A stretch of DNA of 41,283 bases from Bacteroidota bacterium (GTDB lineage: Bacteria; Bacteroidota; Ignavibacteria; UBA10030; UBA8401), in assembly GCA_021796275.1 (NCBI GenBank), contig JAJYOI010000019.1:1-41283 (forward strand), in the 5' to 3' direction. A program made the translations under genes and the position numbers. The number at the start of each line of letters is the position of its first letter. The stretch's first letter is position 1. Positions 26,548 through 38,294 of the stretch are shown in pieces. The notes beneath the pieces were generated by a model. The model saw only the letters and a list, made by a program, of their open reading frames with translations. It was not told the DNA's origin and did not search any database.

Positions 26548-26760
26548 TTATTGGACGGGATCGTATCCGCCGTCGTGCCATGGATGGCATTTTGAAATCC
26601 GCTTCACCATCAACCACCAGCCTTTCCAAAAACCATATTTTTGAAATGCATCAATGGAATATTGTGAACATGTTGGGTAAAACCGGCAAGTGTTTGGCGG
26701 AAGAAGCGGCGAAATCAACATCTGATATGCGCGGATCATTATAATCATAACGTGTTTCAT
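26548..26760 (-). CDS. yidD: Membrane protein insertion efficiency factor
   Basis: A 70-residue YidD/UPF0161 protein. The family pattern is complete: [57 protein letters not shown]. It is thought to help YidC at the inner membrane. I chose the ATG at 26760 because it overlaps the rnpA stop by 4 nt (ATGA), a common coupling arrangement, and starts at the conserved N-terminus; a frame extension to an ATG at 26805 would lie 49 nt inside rnpA. Confidence 0.93.
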   Translation of the reverse strand: MKHVMIIMIRAYQMLISPLLPPNTCRFYPTCSQYSIDAFQKYGFWKGWWLMVKRISKCHPWHDGGYDPVQ

Positions 26761-27167
26761 TGGCTTCGCTTCACGGAAAGTATCTGTGGAATTAATTGTT
26801 TCCATTCGCGTTCAATGTCGGCATACAAAATTCTTTTCTCTGTTAATCCGCCGCGATACATGATAATGATTGAAAGAGTGTTGTCGTCTGCGCTAAGAGC
26901 GTGGTATAACTGTTCCTTATTTTTTCTGAACACTTCGCGCAGCAACCGTTTCACGCGATTTCTTTCTGTTGCAAGTGCCACGCGTTTTTTCGGAACTGCA
27001 AAACCAACACGCAGGGAAGATTTTTTATTTTCATCCGAGGACGGTTTGTGTGAGGTGAGAACAAAACAATGCAGTAAACTTCCTCGCACACACGCGCCAT
27101 TCTGGAGAACTTGCTCAAATGAAAGGTGGCCGCTTAGAATCTCAGATTTTCGAAGTGTTTGTCGCAC
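26757..27167 (-). CDS. rnpA: Ribonuclease P protein component
   Basis: A 136-residue protein that binds the RNase P RNA and helps position pre-tRNA leaders. The hallmark RNR motif is in [14 protein letters not shown], preceded by [15 protein letters not shown] and followed by the conserved hydrophobic segment SIIIMYRGG. The start is a GTG at 27165-27167 with AAAGGGG 8 nt upstream; no in-frame ATG lies closer. It is 67 bp downstream of rpmH and overlaps yidD by 4 bp. Confidence 0.95.
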   Translation of the reverse strand: MRQTLRKSEILSGHLSFEQVLQNGACVRGSLLHCFVLTSHKPSSDENKKSSLRVGFAVPKKRVALATERNRVKRLLREVFRKNKEQLYHALSADDNTLSIIIMYRGGLTEKRILYADIEREWKQLIPQILSVKRSQ

Positions 27168-27234
27168 ACCGTTTGCCCCTTTCTTTCGGGGACGGTAAAA
27201 GAATCAACGCGCATAGAGTACGCCGTCGAGCTGC

Positions 27235-27381
27235 TTAGCGCTCGTCGCTTACGGTCAATTTATGGCGGCCCTTGGCGCGCCGCCGAGAAAGGACTTTTCT
27301 GCCGTTCTTTGTAGACATCCTTTCACGAAAGCCGTGTGTGTTTTTGCGTTTACGGCGGTGTGGCTGATATGTTCGTTTCAT
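27235..27381 (-). CDS. rpmH: 50S ribosomal protein L34
   Basis: A 48-residue protein too short for length-filtered gene lists. It begins [18 protein letters not shown] and contains [19 protein letters not shown], the complete L34 signature; the C-terminus KLTVSDER is also typical of Bacteroidota. The ATG is at 27379-27381 and the stop TAA at 27235-27237. It is the first gene of the rpmH-rnpA-yidD-yidC operon, transcribed away from dnaA. Confidence 0.98.
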   Translation of the reverse strand: MKRTYQPHRRKRKNTHGFRERMSTKNGRKVLSRRRAKGRHKLTVSDER

Positions 27382-27447
27382 TCTAACGCTCCATTCTGTT
27401 GAAACAAAAAAGGGTTGCCACTGCTATGACAATCCTCTCAATCTTCG

Positions 27448-27462
27448 CATAAAAATAGTAAA
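27448..27462 (-). promoter_or_regulatory. Recurring promoter-like motif, copy 4 (rpmH side)
   Basis: Reads TTTACTATTTTTATG on the minus strand, two changes from the copy at 14865-14879. It lies 66 bp upstream of the rpmH start in the right orientation, and is the only promoter candidate seen for this operon. TATTTTTA is a weak match to TAnnTTTG. Confidence 0.35.
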
Positions 27463-27522
27463 GGAAAATAAAAAAAAAGCGACTGAGAAACAAGAAGTTT
27501 TTCCGTTCTGTAATTTTTTCTC

Positions 27523-27552
27523 TTGACAAACCTTGTGTCAATGTTGTATAAT
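27523..27552 (+). promoter_or_regulatory. dnaA promoter P1
   Basis: TTGACA (27523-27528) and TATAAT (27547-27552) are both perfect sigma70 hexamers, 18 bp apart. The transcript would start near 27559 and carry a leader of about 290 nt that includes three DnaA-box-like sites, allowing autorepression by DnaA as in other bacteria (inference). Confidence 0.8.
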
Positions 27553-27590
27553 CTATTCCCCAAACGGTCTTCGTTGTCTGGTTAATAATG

Positions 27591-27599
27591 TGTGGATAA
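27591..27599 (-). promoter_or_regulatory. DnaA box, perfect
   Basis: TGTGGATAA on the plus strand is the complement of TTATCCACA, the strongest DnaA-binding sequence. It lies about 30 bp downstream of the P1 transcript start. Confidence 0.85.
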
Positions 27600-27730
27600 C
27601 TTTGCCGTAGTAAGGGAATGCTTTTTCATCGGATTACATTGGCATATTTTAAGGTTGGTTTGTATGTTGACAAGTGGTCTATAAGAGTTTTTGAATTAGA
27701 TAAATCAATGCGTTACACCTCTTCCTTTCA

Positions 27731-27739
27731 TGTGTATAA
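27731..27739 (-). promoter_or_regulatory. DnaA box
   Basis: TGTGTATAA is the complement of TTATACACA, an exact match to TTATNCACA, in the same orientation as the box at 27591. Confidence 0.7.
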
Positions 27740-27782
27740 TTTTTGAAATGCTGATAACTTCATAATTTCTATGGGCACCCAC

Positions 27783-27791
27783 TGTGCACAA
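27783..27791 (-). promoter_or_regulatory. DnaA box with one mismatch, next to P2
   Basis: TGTGCACAA is the complement of TTGTGCACA, one base from TTATNCACA. It ends 5 bp before the -35 of P2, so DnaA bound here would be well placed to affect that promoter. Confidence 0.5.
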
Positions 27792-27796
27792 ATATG

Positions 27797-27825
27797 TTGA
27801 CAACCGTTAATAATATGTTTATAAA
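27797..27825 (+). promoter_or_regulatory. dnaA promoter P2
   Basis: TTGACA (27797-27802) and TATAAA (27820-27825) with 17 bp spacing. The transcript would start near 27832, only about 15 nt before the dnaA ATG, giving a very short leader. Seen by consensus match only. Confidence 0.65.
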
Positions 27826-27846
27826 CCCGGTCTAATTCCAACAATA

Positions 27847-29307
27847 ATGTCTATGGAAAATTCAACAGAGCCTCTCGTGAGCTCGGTGGCTTCCAAAGAT
27901 GCTGAGCGATTGTGGTTAGAGTGTCTTGCACTGATTCAACAACAAATTGCAAGTCAGAGTTACAAAACATGGTTTGAGCCAATCAAGGCTATTAATTTCG
28001 AAAGTAACGAACTGAGCGTTCAGGTACCCAGCCAGTTCTTTTACGAGTGGTTGGAAGAGCACTATTATGTGCTAATAAAAAATACTCTTGCGCGGGTTGT
28101 TGGTGGTGATGCACGCTTAACTTATGTAGTGATTCCTCCGGTTGAAGATGGTGTGTCTGACACAATATCCTCGGTGCAACCGTTGTCTATCCATGCGCAA
28201 GCTGTTGAACCTCTGAGCAATAAGAGTTTTGTGGCTTCGCCATCTATTCCGAAAGCAGACAATCTTCAGCCCGTAAAAACCTATTTGAACCCGCGTTACA
28301 CTTTCAACAATTTTATCAAAGGCGACAGCAACCAGCTTGCACGTGCAGCTGCATTAGCCGTAGGAAATAATCCGGGCGGCACCTCGTTTAATCCACTTGT
28401 GCTTTACGGCGGTACGGGATTAGGAAAGACACATCTTATTCAGGCTATTGGCAACTACGCCTTAGAAAATGGAAAGGCAAAACGGGTCTGCTATGTTTCG
28501 AGTGAAAAATTTACAATTGATTTCGTAGACGCGATTGGTGCTGATACAATGCGGGATTTTTCAAACTACTACCGCAGCATGGATCTGCTGATTGTTGACG
28601 ACATTCAATTCTTTTCCGGCAAAGAAAAAACACAAGACAGCTTTTTCCATACCTTTAATACACTTCACCAGGAAGGCAAGCAGATTGTACTTTCTTCCGA
28701 TAAGCCGCCAAAAGAATTAAGGGGTTTAGATGAGCGCTTGATTTCTCGTTTTCAATGGGGACTTACGGCAGATATTCAGCCGCCGGACCTTGAAACACGC
28801 ACGGCAATTTTACGGAAAAAAAGTGAAGATGATCGTATTGACGTTCCACAGGAAGTTTTGGATTTCATTGCCGCAAACGTTACTTCAAACATTCGCGAAC
28901 TTGAAGGTTGCTTAATCAGCCTTCTTGCAAAAGCATCGCTTGAAAACCGCGAAATCAATATTGATCTTGCCCGCGATGTACTGCGGTTGGTTGTCAGTGA
29001 TGTGCGGTCTCCGATTAATGTTGAAGAAATACAACGCATTGTTGCAGAATTTTTCGACTTGCCGGCCGACCTGTTGCGCGCAAAAACGCGGAAACAGGAA
29101 ATTGTCAATGCGCGGCAAATTGCAATGTATATCGCCAAGGAGATGACCAATTGTTCTCTTAAAACAATCGGGTTACATTTTGGCGGACGCGATCATAGTA
29201 CTGTAATTCACGCGTACCAATCAGTGGAAGACCAACTGAAACTTGATAGTAAATACCGCGACACACTACAATCAATAAAAAGAAAAATTGAAAATGCTAT
29301 TCGTTGA
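27847..29307 (+). CDS. dnaA: Chromosomal replication initiator protein
   Basis: A 486-residue AAA+ initiator that binds DnaA boxes and opens the origin. Domain I (about 18-95) has LWLECLALIQQQI and YKTWFEPI; a poorly conserved linker spans 96-145. Domain III has Walker A GGTGLGKTH (188-196), Walker B in LLIVDDIQFF and the arginine-finger region DERLISRFQWG. Domain IV ends with the box-binding signature GGRDHSTVIHAY. ATG at 27847, with a second in-frame ATG two codons later. It is flanked by candidate origin sequences on both sides and followed by an intrinsic terminator. Confidence 0.98.
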   Translation: MSMENSTEPLVSSVASKDAERLWLECLALIQQQIASQSYKTWFEPIKAINFESNELSVQVPSQFFYEWLEEHYYVLIKNTLARVVGGDARLTYVVIPPVEDGVSDTISSVQPLSIHAQAVEPLSNKSFVASPSIPKADNLQPVKTYLNPRYTFNNFIKGDSNQLARAAALAVGNNPGGTSFNPLVLYGGTGLGKTHLIQAIGNYALENGKAKRVCYVSSEKFTIDFVDAIGADTMRDFSNYYRSMDLLIVDDIQFFSGKEKTQDSFFHTFNTLHQEGKQIVLSSDKPPKELRGLDERLISRFQWGLTADIQPPDLETRTAILRKKSEDDRIDVPQEVLDFIAANVTSNIRELEGCLISLLAKASLENREINIDLARDVLRLVVSDVRSPINVEEIQRIVAEFFDLPADLLRAKTRKQEIVNARQIAMYIAKEMTNCSLKTIGLHFGGRDHSTVIHAYQSVEDQLKLDSKYRDTLQSIKRKIENAIR

Positions 29308-29328
29308 GTAATTTTGGATAGCTTCTTT

Positions 29329-29365
29329 GAATAAAAAATCTCGCCGTGGCGAGATTTTTTTATTC
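29329..29365. terminator. Intrinsic terminator after dnaA
   Basis: AAAAAATCTCGCC and GGCGAGATTTTTT form a 13-bp stem with a GT loop (29346-29347), followed by a T tract. The flanking A and T runs make it functional in both directions. It isolates dnaA from dnaN, so dnaN needs its own promoter in the AT-rich gap. Confidence 0.9.
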
Positions 29366-29747
29366 ACTCACTACTGTTGAAATCATGTGTGTTGGTGTTT
29401 GTAACGTGTTATTATTTTTATGATTTGTATTTTTAATTTAGAATATCTTTTCGGTTGTGCATATCTTTTTAATTACCAACAGTAAAACAACTATTGATTT
29501 TTCACTTTTTCCACTAAAAACTCTTTTATATCATTTAAAATTTAGAGATTGTTTTGTGTTGTAAACATATGAACATTCCTTATTATTACTATTGTAATTA
29601 CTTATATATATTATTATTAGAAATATCTATAAGTCTTTGTTTATCATAAAATTATAGAAATAATCAGCCTTGAAATTAGGCTTATTATTTTATATATTTT
29701 CCCATGCTTATTTTGCCACTAAGTCTTCAAAACCAAAGGAGACACAA
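29366..29747. other. AT-rich origin candidate (DNA unwinding region) between dnaA and dnaN
   Basis: A 382-bp gap with no gene. Base composition is extreme: 29581-29640 has 8 G or C in 60. One DnaA-box-like site with one mismatch (TGTGCATAT, 29456-29464) is present. On the minus strand TAGTAATAATAA (29580-29591) and TAATAATAA (29611-29619) resemble consecutive 5'-TAR-3' triplets described as DnaA-trios in B. subtilis-type origins. Together with the box cluster upstream of dnaA this suggests a bipartite oriC. It must also contain the dnaN promoter, which I could not place. Confidence 0.55.
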
Positions 29748-30860
29748 ATGAAATTTCATGTATCGAGCAGTGAATTACAAAAAGCGTTGATGAAAGTGAG
29801 TGGTGTTGTTCCAACACGTTCAACACTTCCCATCCTCGAAAATCTCCTTTTCGATGTTACCGGCAACATTTTAAAAATAACTGCAACCGATCTTGAAATT
29901 GCTATGTCTGTTGATGTACAAGTTTCCGGAATGGAAAATGGAAAAATTGCCGTTCCCGCAAAAAGAATTATTGACACGGTTCGCGCCTTACCGGATACAA
30001 AAGTAATGTTTTCTGTAGATACCGAAAACAATAAAATTAAAATGGTGACCGAAAACGGTGAATATGCGTTAACCGGTGAATCGAATGAAGAATTCCCCAC
30101 AACCCCGCAGTTTAAAAGCGAAAATGAAATTGAAATAGATATTGAAGCATTACGCCGTCTCATAAATAAAACATCATTTGCTGTCAGTACTGACGAACTT
30201 CGTCCTGCAATGATGGGAATTTTTTTTCAGGTGAAGAACACAGAAATTTGTGCGGTTGCGACAGATGGACATCGTCTTGTGCGCACAAAGAATAAAGCCT
30301 TGAAGTCGAAATTTAAAAAAGATATTGTCATTCCGGCAAAAGCATTGAATCTTGTTGCAAAGTTTAACGAAGAGGGAATGATTAAAATATATGTAAACGA
30401 TTCTCACGTGATGTTTCAATTTCAGGGAACAACGCTCGTGTCACGGCTTATCGAAGAAAATTATCCCAACTATGAATCTGTAATTCCACTGGACAACGAA
30501 AAACATCTTACTGTCAACACAAGCCAACTGCTTGCATCGGTGAGGCGCGTCTCGCTGTATTCCAGTTCAACAACGCACCAGATACGAATGAGCGTCAAAG
30601 ACAACGAGCTTTCAATTGCCGCGGAAGACATTGATTTTGGCAGTGAAGCAAAAGAGACGATTTCATGCGAGTATTCCGCTGAATCAATGGAGATCGGCTT
30701 CAATTCAAACTATGTTTCCGATATTCTTACCCACATTGAATCCGACGAAGTTGTGTTCCATTTCAATTCTCCGACACGTGCCGGAATCGTTTTACCTCAT
30801 TCACAAAAAGAAGGCGAGGATGTGTTGATGCTGGTCATGCCGGTCCGGCTGAATAATTGA
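29748..30860 (+). CDS. dnaN: DNA polymerase III beta subunit (sliding clamp)
   Basis: A 370-residue clamp that tethers polymerase III and other repair factors to DNA. It begins MKFHVSSSELQKALMKVSG and has TRSTLPILENLLF, TATDLEIAMS and ATDGHRLVR, with the family's C-terminal VMPVRL. The frame is open further upstream, but the ATG at 29748 is preceded by AAAGGAG and matches the conserved N-terminus, so I use it. It follows the AT-rich origin candidate and is followed by recF with a 14-bp gap. Confidence 0.98.
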   Translation: MKFHVSSSELQKALMKVSGVVPTRSTLPILENLLFDVTGNILKITATDLEIAMSVDVQVSGMENGKIAVPAKRIIDTVRALPDTKVMFSVDTENNKIKMVTENGEYALTGESNEEFPTTPQFKSENEIEIDIEALRRLINKTSFAVSTDELRPAMMGIFFQVKNTEICAVATDGHRLVRTKNKALKSKFKKDIVIPAKALNLVAKFNEEGMIKIYVNDSHVMFQFQGTTLVSRLIEENYPNYESVIPLDNEKHLTVNTSQLLASVRRVSLYSSSTTHQIRMSVKDNELSIAAEDIDFGSEAKETISCEYSAESMEIGFNSNYVSDILTHIESDEVVFHFNSPTRAGIVLPHSQKEGEDVLMLVMPVRLNN

Positions 30861-30874
30861 CGTCAAAGCGATGT

Positions 30875-32032
30875 ATGAAAATTGTGAGCGCACAGCTCCG
30901 GAACTTTCGCAATCACACCGATACAGAACTGGAGTTCAAAACCGCAACCAATGTGTTGCTCGGAGAGAACGGACAAGGGAAAACAAATGTGCTGGAGGCG
31001 CTTTCATACTTATGTTTGACGAAAAGCTTCTATGCCGCAAACGACAGCACGGTGATTCAACAGGGAAAAGAGTTCTTCGATATTCGGGGCACACTTCTCC
31101 TAGACCTCGGTACTGAACTTGACATTCGTGTCGTCTATGATGCAGCGCTGAAACAGCGCCGCTACTTTATCGGTCAACGGGAAGTCGAAACGTTTTCATC
31201 TGTGATTGGAAAATATCCAATCGTTATTCTTTCGCCGGAAAACAGCAGCATCACTTTCGGCACTCCGGCCGACAGGCGAAAATTCATGGATTTGGTAATT
31301 TCACAATCAAGCAAAATTTATATTGATGACATGCTTGAATATCGGCGTACGCTTCGGCAACGAAATAAAATTTTAGCGGAGGCGGCAAGAAAAAAAATGT
31401 TCACCGGCGGAGACGAAATAAGTCTTGCACCTTGGACAGAGTCGCTCATTACGCGCGGTGCAAAAATAATTTTAAAGCGAGCTCAATTCTTCAAAGAATT
31501 TTCGCCATACGTTTCGAACGCCTACGCAAGCATTGTCGATATCAATGAAACACCCATGGTCGAATACGAGCCGCAGATAGAATGTTCCCCCGACGATTCG
31601 GTAGCGGCGATCGAAGAGCGATGCCGGTGTGCGCTGGAACAGAAACGAAGCGACGAAATAAAAACAGGCACAACGCTTGTTGGTCCGCACCGCGACGAGG
31701 TTGCTTTTTCTTTAAACGGACTTCGCCTGCGAACATTTTCATCGCAGGGACAGCACAAAACATTTCTTATCGGGCTGAAAATTGCAGAATTTTTCTATTT
31801 GAAAGAGCGCTGCACCGAAACGCCGGTGTTCTTGCTTGACGATGTGTTCAGCGAATTGGACGAACGACGTTCGACACGTCTTGTCAGTTTTATAGAAAAC
31901 CTCGCGCAGACATTTATTACAACGACAACCGAAAGCGTGTTTCACAATGCACTTGTGTGGAACGGTGAGAAACAGAAAATATTCATCCGCAACGGCTCGG
32001 CGGTTTCTGCAAAAGAGGCGGCGATCGCATGA
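30875..32032 (+). CDS. recF: DNA replication and repair protein RecF
   Basis: A 385-residue SMC-like ATPase that helps load RecA at gaps on single-stranded DNA. MKIVSAQLRNFRNH is the expected N-terminus, Walker A GENGQGKT is at residues 30-37, the ABC signature is FSSQGQHKT and Walker B is FLLDDVFSELD. The open frame reaches back to 30857, overlapping the dnaN stop, but the ATG at 30875 fits the family start. The end overlaps the next gene by 4 nt. Confidence 0.97.
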   Translation: MKIVSAQLRNFRNHTDTELEFKTATNVLLGENGQGKTNVLEALSYLCLTKSFYAANDSTVIQQGKEFFDIRGTLLLDLGTELDIRVVYDAALKQRRYFIGQREVETFSSVIGKYPIVILSPENSSITFGTPADRRKFMDLVISQSSKIYIDDMLEYRRTLRQRNKILAEAARKKMFTGGDEISLAPWTESLITRGAKIILKRAQFFKEFSPYVSNAYASIVDINETPMVEYEPQIECSPDDSVAAIEERCRCALEQKRSDEIKTGTTLVGPHRDEVAFSLNGLRLRTFSSQGQHKTFLIGLKIAEFFYLKERCTETPVFLLDDVFSELDERRSTRLVSFIENLAQTFITTTTESVFHNALVWNGEKQKIFIRNGSAVSAKEAAIA

Positions 32033-32319
32033 TTAGTGATTCTCCAAAACCGATCAGCGGCGTTCTCGATACGCTTCTGCAGCAATTGGGTATTGAAACA
32101 AAAATTAAACAGTACGGCGTTGTTGACCTATGGAGTAAACTTGTCGGTGAACAAATAGCACGTGTTACACAAGTCGAAAAAGTTGAAGGCTGTGTTGTGT
32201 TTGTAAGAGTGACAGCCGCGCCATGGCGGACAGAGTTGATATTTCGAAAAAAAGAAATTTTGGAAAAAATTCACACAGCGATGAATTCTGAAACAATTAA
32301 AGACATTCGATTCCGATAA
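32029..32319 (+). CDS. DUF721 / DciA-like protein
   Basis: A 96-residue protein of the DUF721 family; family member DciA acts in loading or activating the replicative helicase DnaB in bacteria lacking DnaC/DnaI. Visible blocks are WSKLVGEQIARVTQVEKVEG and LFVRV-like VVFVRVTAAPWRTELIFRK, with NSETIKDIRFR at the end. The ATG overlaps the recF stop by 4 nt (ATGA), so translation is coupled. The order recF-DUF721-gyrB is common in several phyla. The helicase role here is inferred from family and place. Confidence 0.85.
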   Translation: MISDSPKPISGVLDTLLQQLGIETKIKQYGVVDLWSKLVGEQIARVTQVEKVEGCVVFVRVTAAPWRTELIFRKKEILEKIHTAMNSETIKDIRFR

Positions 32320-35014
<2,695 letters not shown>

Positions 35015-35043
35015 GATCACTATCGCAGAGAGAATAATACGGC

Positions 35044-37707
35044 ATGGCTACACAGAATGAAAAAATAATTCCTGTTGATATCGAAGACGAAATGCGCGGC
35101 TCGTACATTGATTACTCAATGTCGGTCATTGTTGCGCGTGCGCTTCCCGACGTGCGTGACGGTTTGAAACCGGTGCACCGGCGCGTGCTGTTTGGAATGC
35201 AGGAACTCGGTAATTTAGCAAATCGTCCGTATAAGAAAAGTGCACGCATCGTCGGCGAAGTGCTCGGCAAGTACCACCCGCATGGCGACAGTGCTGTGTA
35301 CGACACCATCGTCCGCATGGCGCAGGATTTTTCTATGCGCTATATGCTCGTTGACGGACAGGGAAATTTCGGTTCGATTGACGGTGACTCGCCGGCGGCA
35401 ATGCGGTACACAGAAGTCCGTCTCTCACGCCTCGCAGAAGAAATGCTGCGCGATCTTGAGAAGAACACCGTCAATTTTGTTCCCAATTTTGACGACACCT
35501 TGCAAGAGCCGTCTGTCCTTCCGGCACGCGTTCCAAATCTTTTGGTGAACGGCTCGAGCGGCATTGCAGTCGGCATGGCGACCAATATTCCGCCGCATAA
35601 TTTGGGCGAAGTGGTTGACGGCTGCATTGCGATGATCAAAGATCCGGATATTTCCAATCAGCAGTTGATGAAACATGTCAAGGCGCCGGATTTCCCTACT
35701 GGCGGAATTATCTACGGCTACGAAGGAGTAAAAGAGGCGTACACCACCGGACGGGGACGCATCGTTGTCCGCGCAAAAGCAAATATTGAAACCGGGAAAG
35801 GTGACCGTCAAAGCATTATCGTTTCTGAAATTCCGTATCAGGTTAACAAGGCGAGCCTCATTGAGAAAATTGCCGAGCTGATGCGTGAGAAAAAAATAGA
35901 AGATATCTCCGATATTCGCGATGAATCCGACCGCGACGGACTGCGCATTGTGATTGAGTTAAAGCGCGATGCGAATGCCGGCATCATTCTGAACAATCTC
36001 TACAAGCACACGCAGATGCAAACAACATTCGGCGTGATTATGCTGGCGCTTGTGGACGGCCGTCCGCGCGTTCTCACACTTCAGGAGATGCTCCAAAAAT
36101 ATATTGAGCATCGAAACGAGGTTGTTGTCCGCAGGACAAAATTCGATCTCGATGCGGCGGAAGCCCGTGCGCACATTCTCGAAGGATACATTATCGCGCT
36201 CGATAATATCGATGCGATCATTAAACTTATTAAAGCGTCAAAAGATGTCGAGACCGCCAAAGCTGGTTTGATGAAGAAATTCAAACTGTCGGAAATTCAG
36301 GCGAAGGCAATTCTTGATATGCGGCTCCAGCGCCTTACCGGTTTGGAGCGGAAAAAAATCGAAGATGAATACCGCGAGACAATCAAGCTGATCAATAAGT
36401 TGAAAGCAATTCTCGGCAGCAAGCAGCTTCAAATGGAGATCATCAAGGAAGAATTGCTTGAGATCAAAAAAAATTATGCCGACGAACGCCGCACGGAAAT
36501 AGTGTACGACTTCGAGGAATTCCGCATTGAAGATATGATCGCGCAGGAAGAAGTCGTCATCACGATCAGTCACAGCGGGTACATCAAACGCTTCCCGGTA
36601 AGCGGCTACCGCAGACAATCCCGCGGCGGCAAAGGTGTGACCGGCGCAGCATCACGCGAAGATGATTTTGTCGAACATGTGTTCATCGCCAGCACGCACA
36701 ACTACATTTTATTTTTCACCGACCAAGGAAAATGTTACTGGCTGAAAGTGTTTGAAATTCCCGAAGGCGGGCGGACTACGAAAGGGAAATCAATCGTCCA
36801 TCTCATTGCGAAAGATCCGTCGGAAGAAATCACCGCATTTCTTACCGTGAAAGAATTCGACGAAAAGAATTTTGTGCTGATGGTGACCGCTGAAGGATTA
36901 GTGAAAAAAACATCGCTCGCGGAATTCAGCAATCCGCGGCGCAACGGCATCGCCGCCGTGTCGCTGAAAGGCAAAGACCGTCTGAGGGATGTGAAGCTGA
37001 CCGACGGCACATCGGATATCATTATCGGAACGCACGAAGGACTTGCAATTCGCTTCCACGAAAACGAAGTTCGATCCATGGGGCGCAGTGCCGCCGGTGT
37101 TCGCGCAGTCAATCTTTCGAAAGGCGACCGCGTTGTCGGTGCCGTTACGCTGAAACGCTCCGGCACATCAATTCTTGTCGCGACAGAACATGGCTATGGC
37201 AAGCGTTCGGAAGTCGGCGAGTACCGGGTCAGTCACCGCGGAGGGAAAGGGATTTACACGGTGAAGGCAACCGAAAAAACCGGCAAGATGATCGCCATCA
37301 AAGAAACGCTCGAGACAGATGACATTGTTGTTGTGACGACGCAAGGGAAGGTCATTCGCCAGCACGCAAATGAAATTCGCCTGAGCGGAAGGAATACATC
37401 GGGCGTGCGGCTGATCCGGCTTGACGATGGCGACCGCATTGCCGATATTGCAGTGGTAATGGCGGAAGAAGATGAGGAGAACGGCGCCGAAGATTCTGGA
37501 ACACCGGAGAATCCTGCGCCGGCGGACGGGGCCACAAGCGGCAAAAAAACCAAAACGCCGGAAGCAAGTGCAGAAGCGCCGCAAACAAAAGAAAGACCTG
37601 TACAAGAAACGCTGTTTCAGGAAAAAACAAAAACTGGAAAGAAAAAAACGGCTGCGGTAAAATCGAATTCGAAGCCGAAAAAAACCCCGAAGAAGAAAAA
37701 GAAATAA
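35044..37707 (+). CDS. gyrA: DNA gyrase subunit A
   Basis: An 887-residue subunit that cuts and rejoins DNA. The catalytic Tyr122 is in [11 protein letters not shown], at the same number as in E. coli. The quinolone pocket has Ser83 and Asp87 in [13 protein letters not shown], the wild-type susceptible residues. The C-terminal wrapping domain has a GyrA box in [12 protein letters not shown] and repeated blades such as [13 protein letters not shown] and [12 protein letters not shown]. Residues 808-887 form a tail that is first acidic ([10 protein letters not shown]) and then strongly basic, with 14 Lys in the last 27 residues and no acidic ones. Start ATG at 35044, 29 bp after the glycosyltransferase gene. 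Confidence 0.98.
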   Translation: MATQNEKIIPVDIEDEMRGSYIDYSMSVIVARALPDVRDGLKPVHRRVLFGMQELGNLANRPYKKSARIVGEVLGKYHPHGDSAVYDTIVRMAQDFSMRYMLVDGQGNFGSIDGDSPAAMRYTEVRLSRLAEEMLRDLEKNTVNFVPNFDDTLQEPSVLPARVPNLLVNGSSGIAVGMATNIPPHNLGEVVDGCIAMIKDPDISNQQLMKHVKAPDFPTGGIIYGYEGVKEAYTTGRGRIVVRAKANIETGKGDRQSIIVSEIPYQVNKASLIEKIAELMREKKIEDISDIRDESDRDGLRIVIELKRDANAGIILNNLYKHTQMQTTFGVIMLALVDGRPRVLTLQEMLQKYIEHRNEVVVRRTKFDLDAAEARAHILEGYIIALDNIDAIIKLIKASKDVETAKAGLMKKFKLSEIQAKAILDMRLQRLTGLERKKIEDEYRETIKLINKLKAILGSKQLQMEIIKEELLEIKKNYADERRTEIVYDFEEFRIEDMIAQEEVVITISHSGYIKRFPVSGYRRQSRGGKGVTGAASREDDFVEHVFIASTHNYILFFTDQGKCYWLKVFEIPEGGRTTKGKSIVHLIAKDPSEEITAFLTVKEFDEKNFVLMVTAEGLVKKTSLAEFSNPRRNGIAAVSLKGKDRLRDVKLTDGTSDIIIGTHEGLAIRFHENEVRSMGRSAAGVRAVNLSKGDRVVGAVTLKRSGTSILVATEHGYGKRSEVGEYRVSHRGGKGIYTVKATEKTGKMIAIKETLETDDIVVVTTQGKVIRQHANEIRLSGRNTSGVRLIRLDDGDRIADIAVVMAEEDEENGAEDSGTPENPAPADGATSGKKTKTPEASAEAPQTKERPVQETLFQEKTKTGKKKTAAVKSNSKPKKTPKKKKK

Positions 37708-37808
37708 TGCGTGTATAGCATCCGCCGCCGCCTTCCAGTCAAACGGCGGAAAAAGAATTCGCAGGCGGAAAGAAAAACCCTCAACCACAAACGAAGAAAG
37801 GGACCACG

Positions 37809-38294
37809 ATGAAGTTCAAAAGCATTGTCACCAGTGGCGCCATTTTCAATTTTGTCTGTGCCTGTCTCGCCGTCGGTGCTGCGGGCTGCTCAACGCTCAC
37901 ACTCGCTCCGGTGGATTATTCATGGCCGTTGGAATCTGTGCTGAAGGTGAGCGATAAAGGCACCATTGAAGAAGACCGCTACAACATCGTCATCAACGTG
38001 AAGCCGCTTTTCTACGAGGAGTCGAAAGATTCCACGCACGTCAGCGGCATGATACTGAGGCTGATCCGCGATGGCAAAGGATATTATTACATTACAGCGC
38101 CGAAATTCAAAAACATCTATGTTTTTGAATCGAAAGAAAGCGCATTGAAGTTAGAGAGAAAAATTCCTGTGTCGGAGACCGGGCTTTCTTCGCCGGCGAT
38201 GAACCAGCGCCCGCCGTTCATCGAATTGCTGAACGGGAAAGATAAACCGATTCTGCTCAACAGCGAAGGAATTCAGAAGGGAGGCGCGAAATGA
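37809..38294 (+). CDS. Putative lipoprotein, function unknown
   Basis: A 161-residue protein. The N-terminus is positively charged, then hydrophobic, ending AVGAAGC, so Cys27 is a likely lipidation site although the -3 Ala departs from the usual Leu. The mature part is mixed beta-like (YNIVINVKPLFYEE, GMILRLIRDGKGYYYIT, FKNIYVFESKESALKLER) without a motif I recognise. It overlaps the next gene by 4 nt (ATGA), so the two are translated together and probably act together in the cell envelope. Start ATG at 37809 after AGAAAGGGACC. Confidence 0.75.
   Translation: MKFKSIVTSGAIFNFVCACLAVGAAGCSTLTLAPVDYSWPLESVLKVSDKGTIEEDRYNIVINVKPLFYEESKDSTHVSGMILRLIRDGKGYYYITAPKFKNIYVFESKESALKLERKIPVSETGLSSPAMNQRPPFIELLNGKDKPILLNSEGIQKGGAK

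Noticed and set aside
27667-27700. Third TTGACA upstream of dnaA
   Set aside because: No acceptable -10 hexamer lies 16-18 bp downstream, so it was not called a promoter.
37721-37750. Hairpin CCGCCG/CGGCGG after gyrA
   Set aside because: It is followed by an A run rather than a T run on the plus strand, so it is not an intrinsic terminator for gyrA; low-complexity GC codons may account for it.
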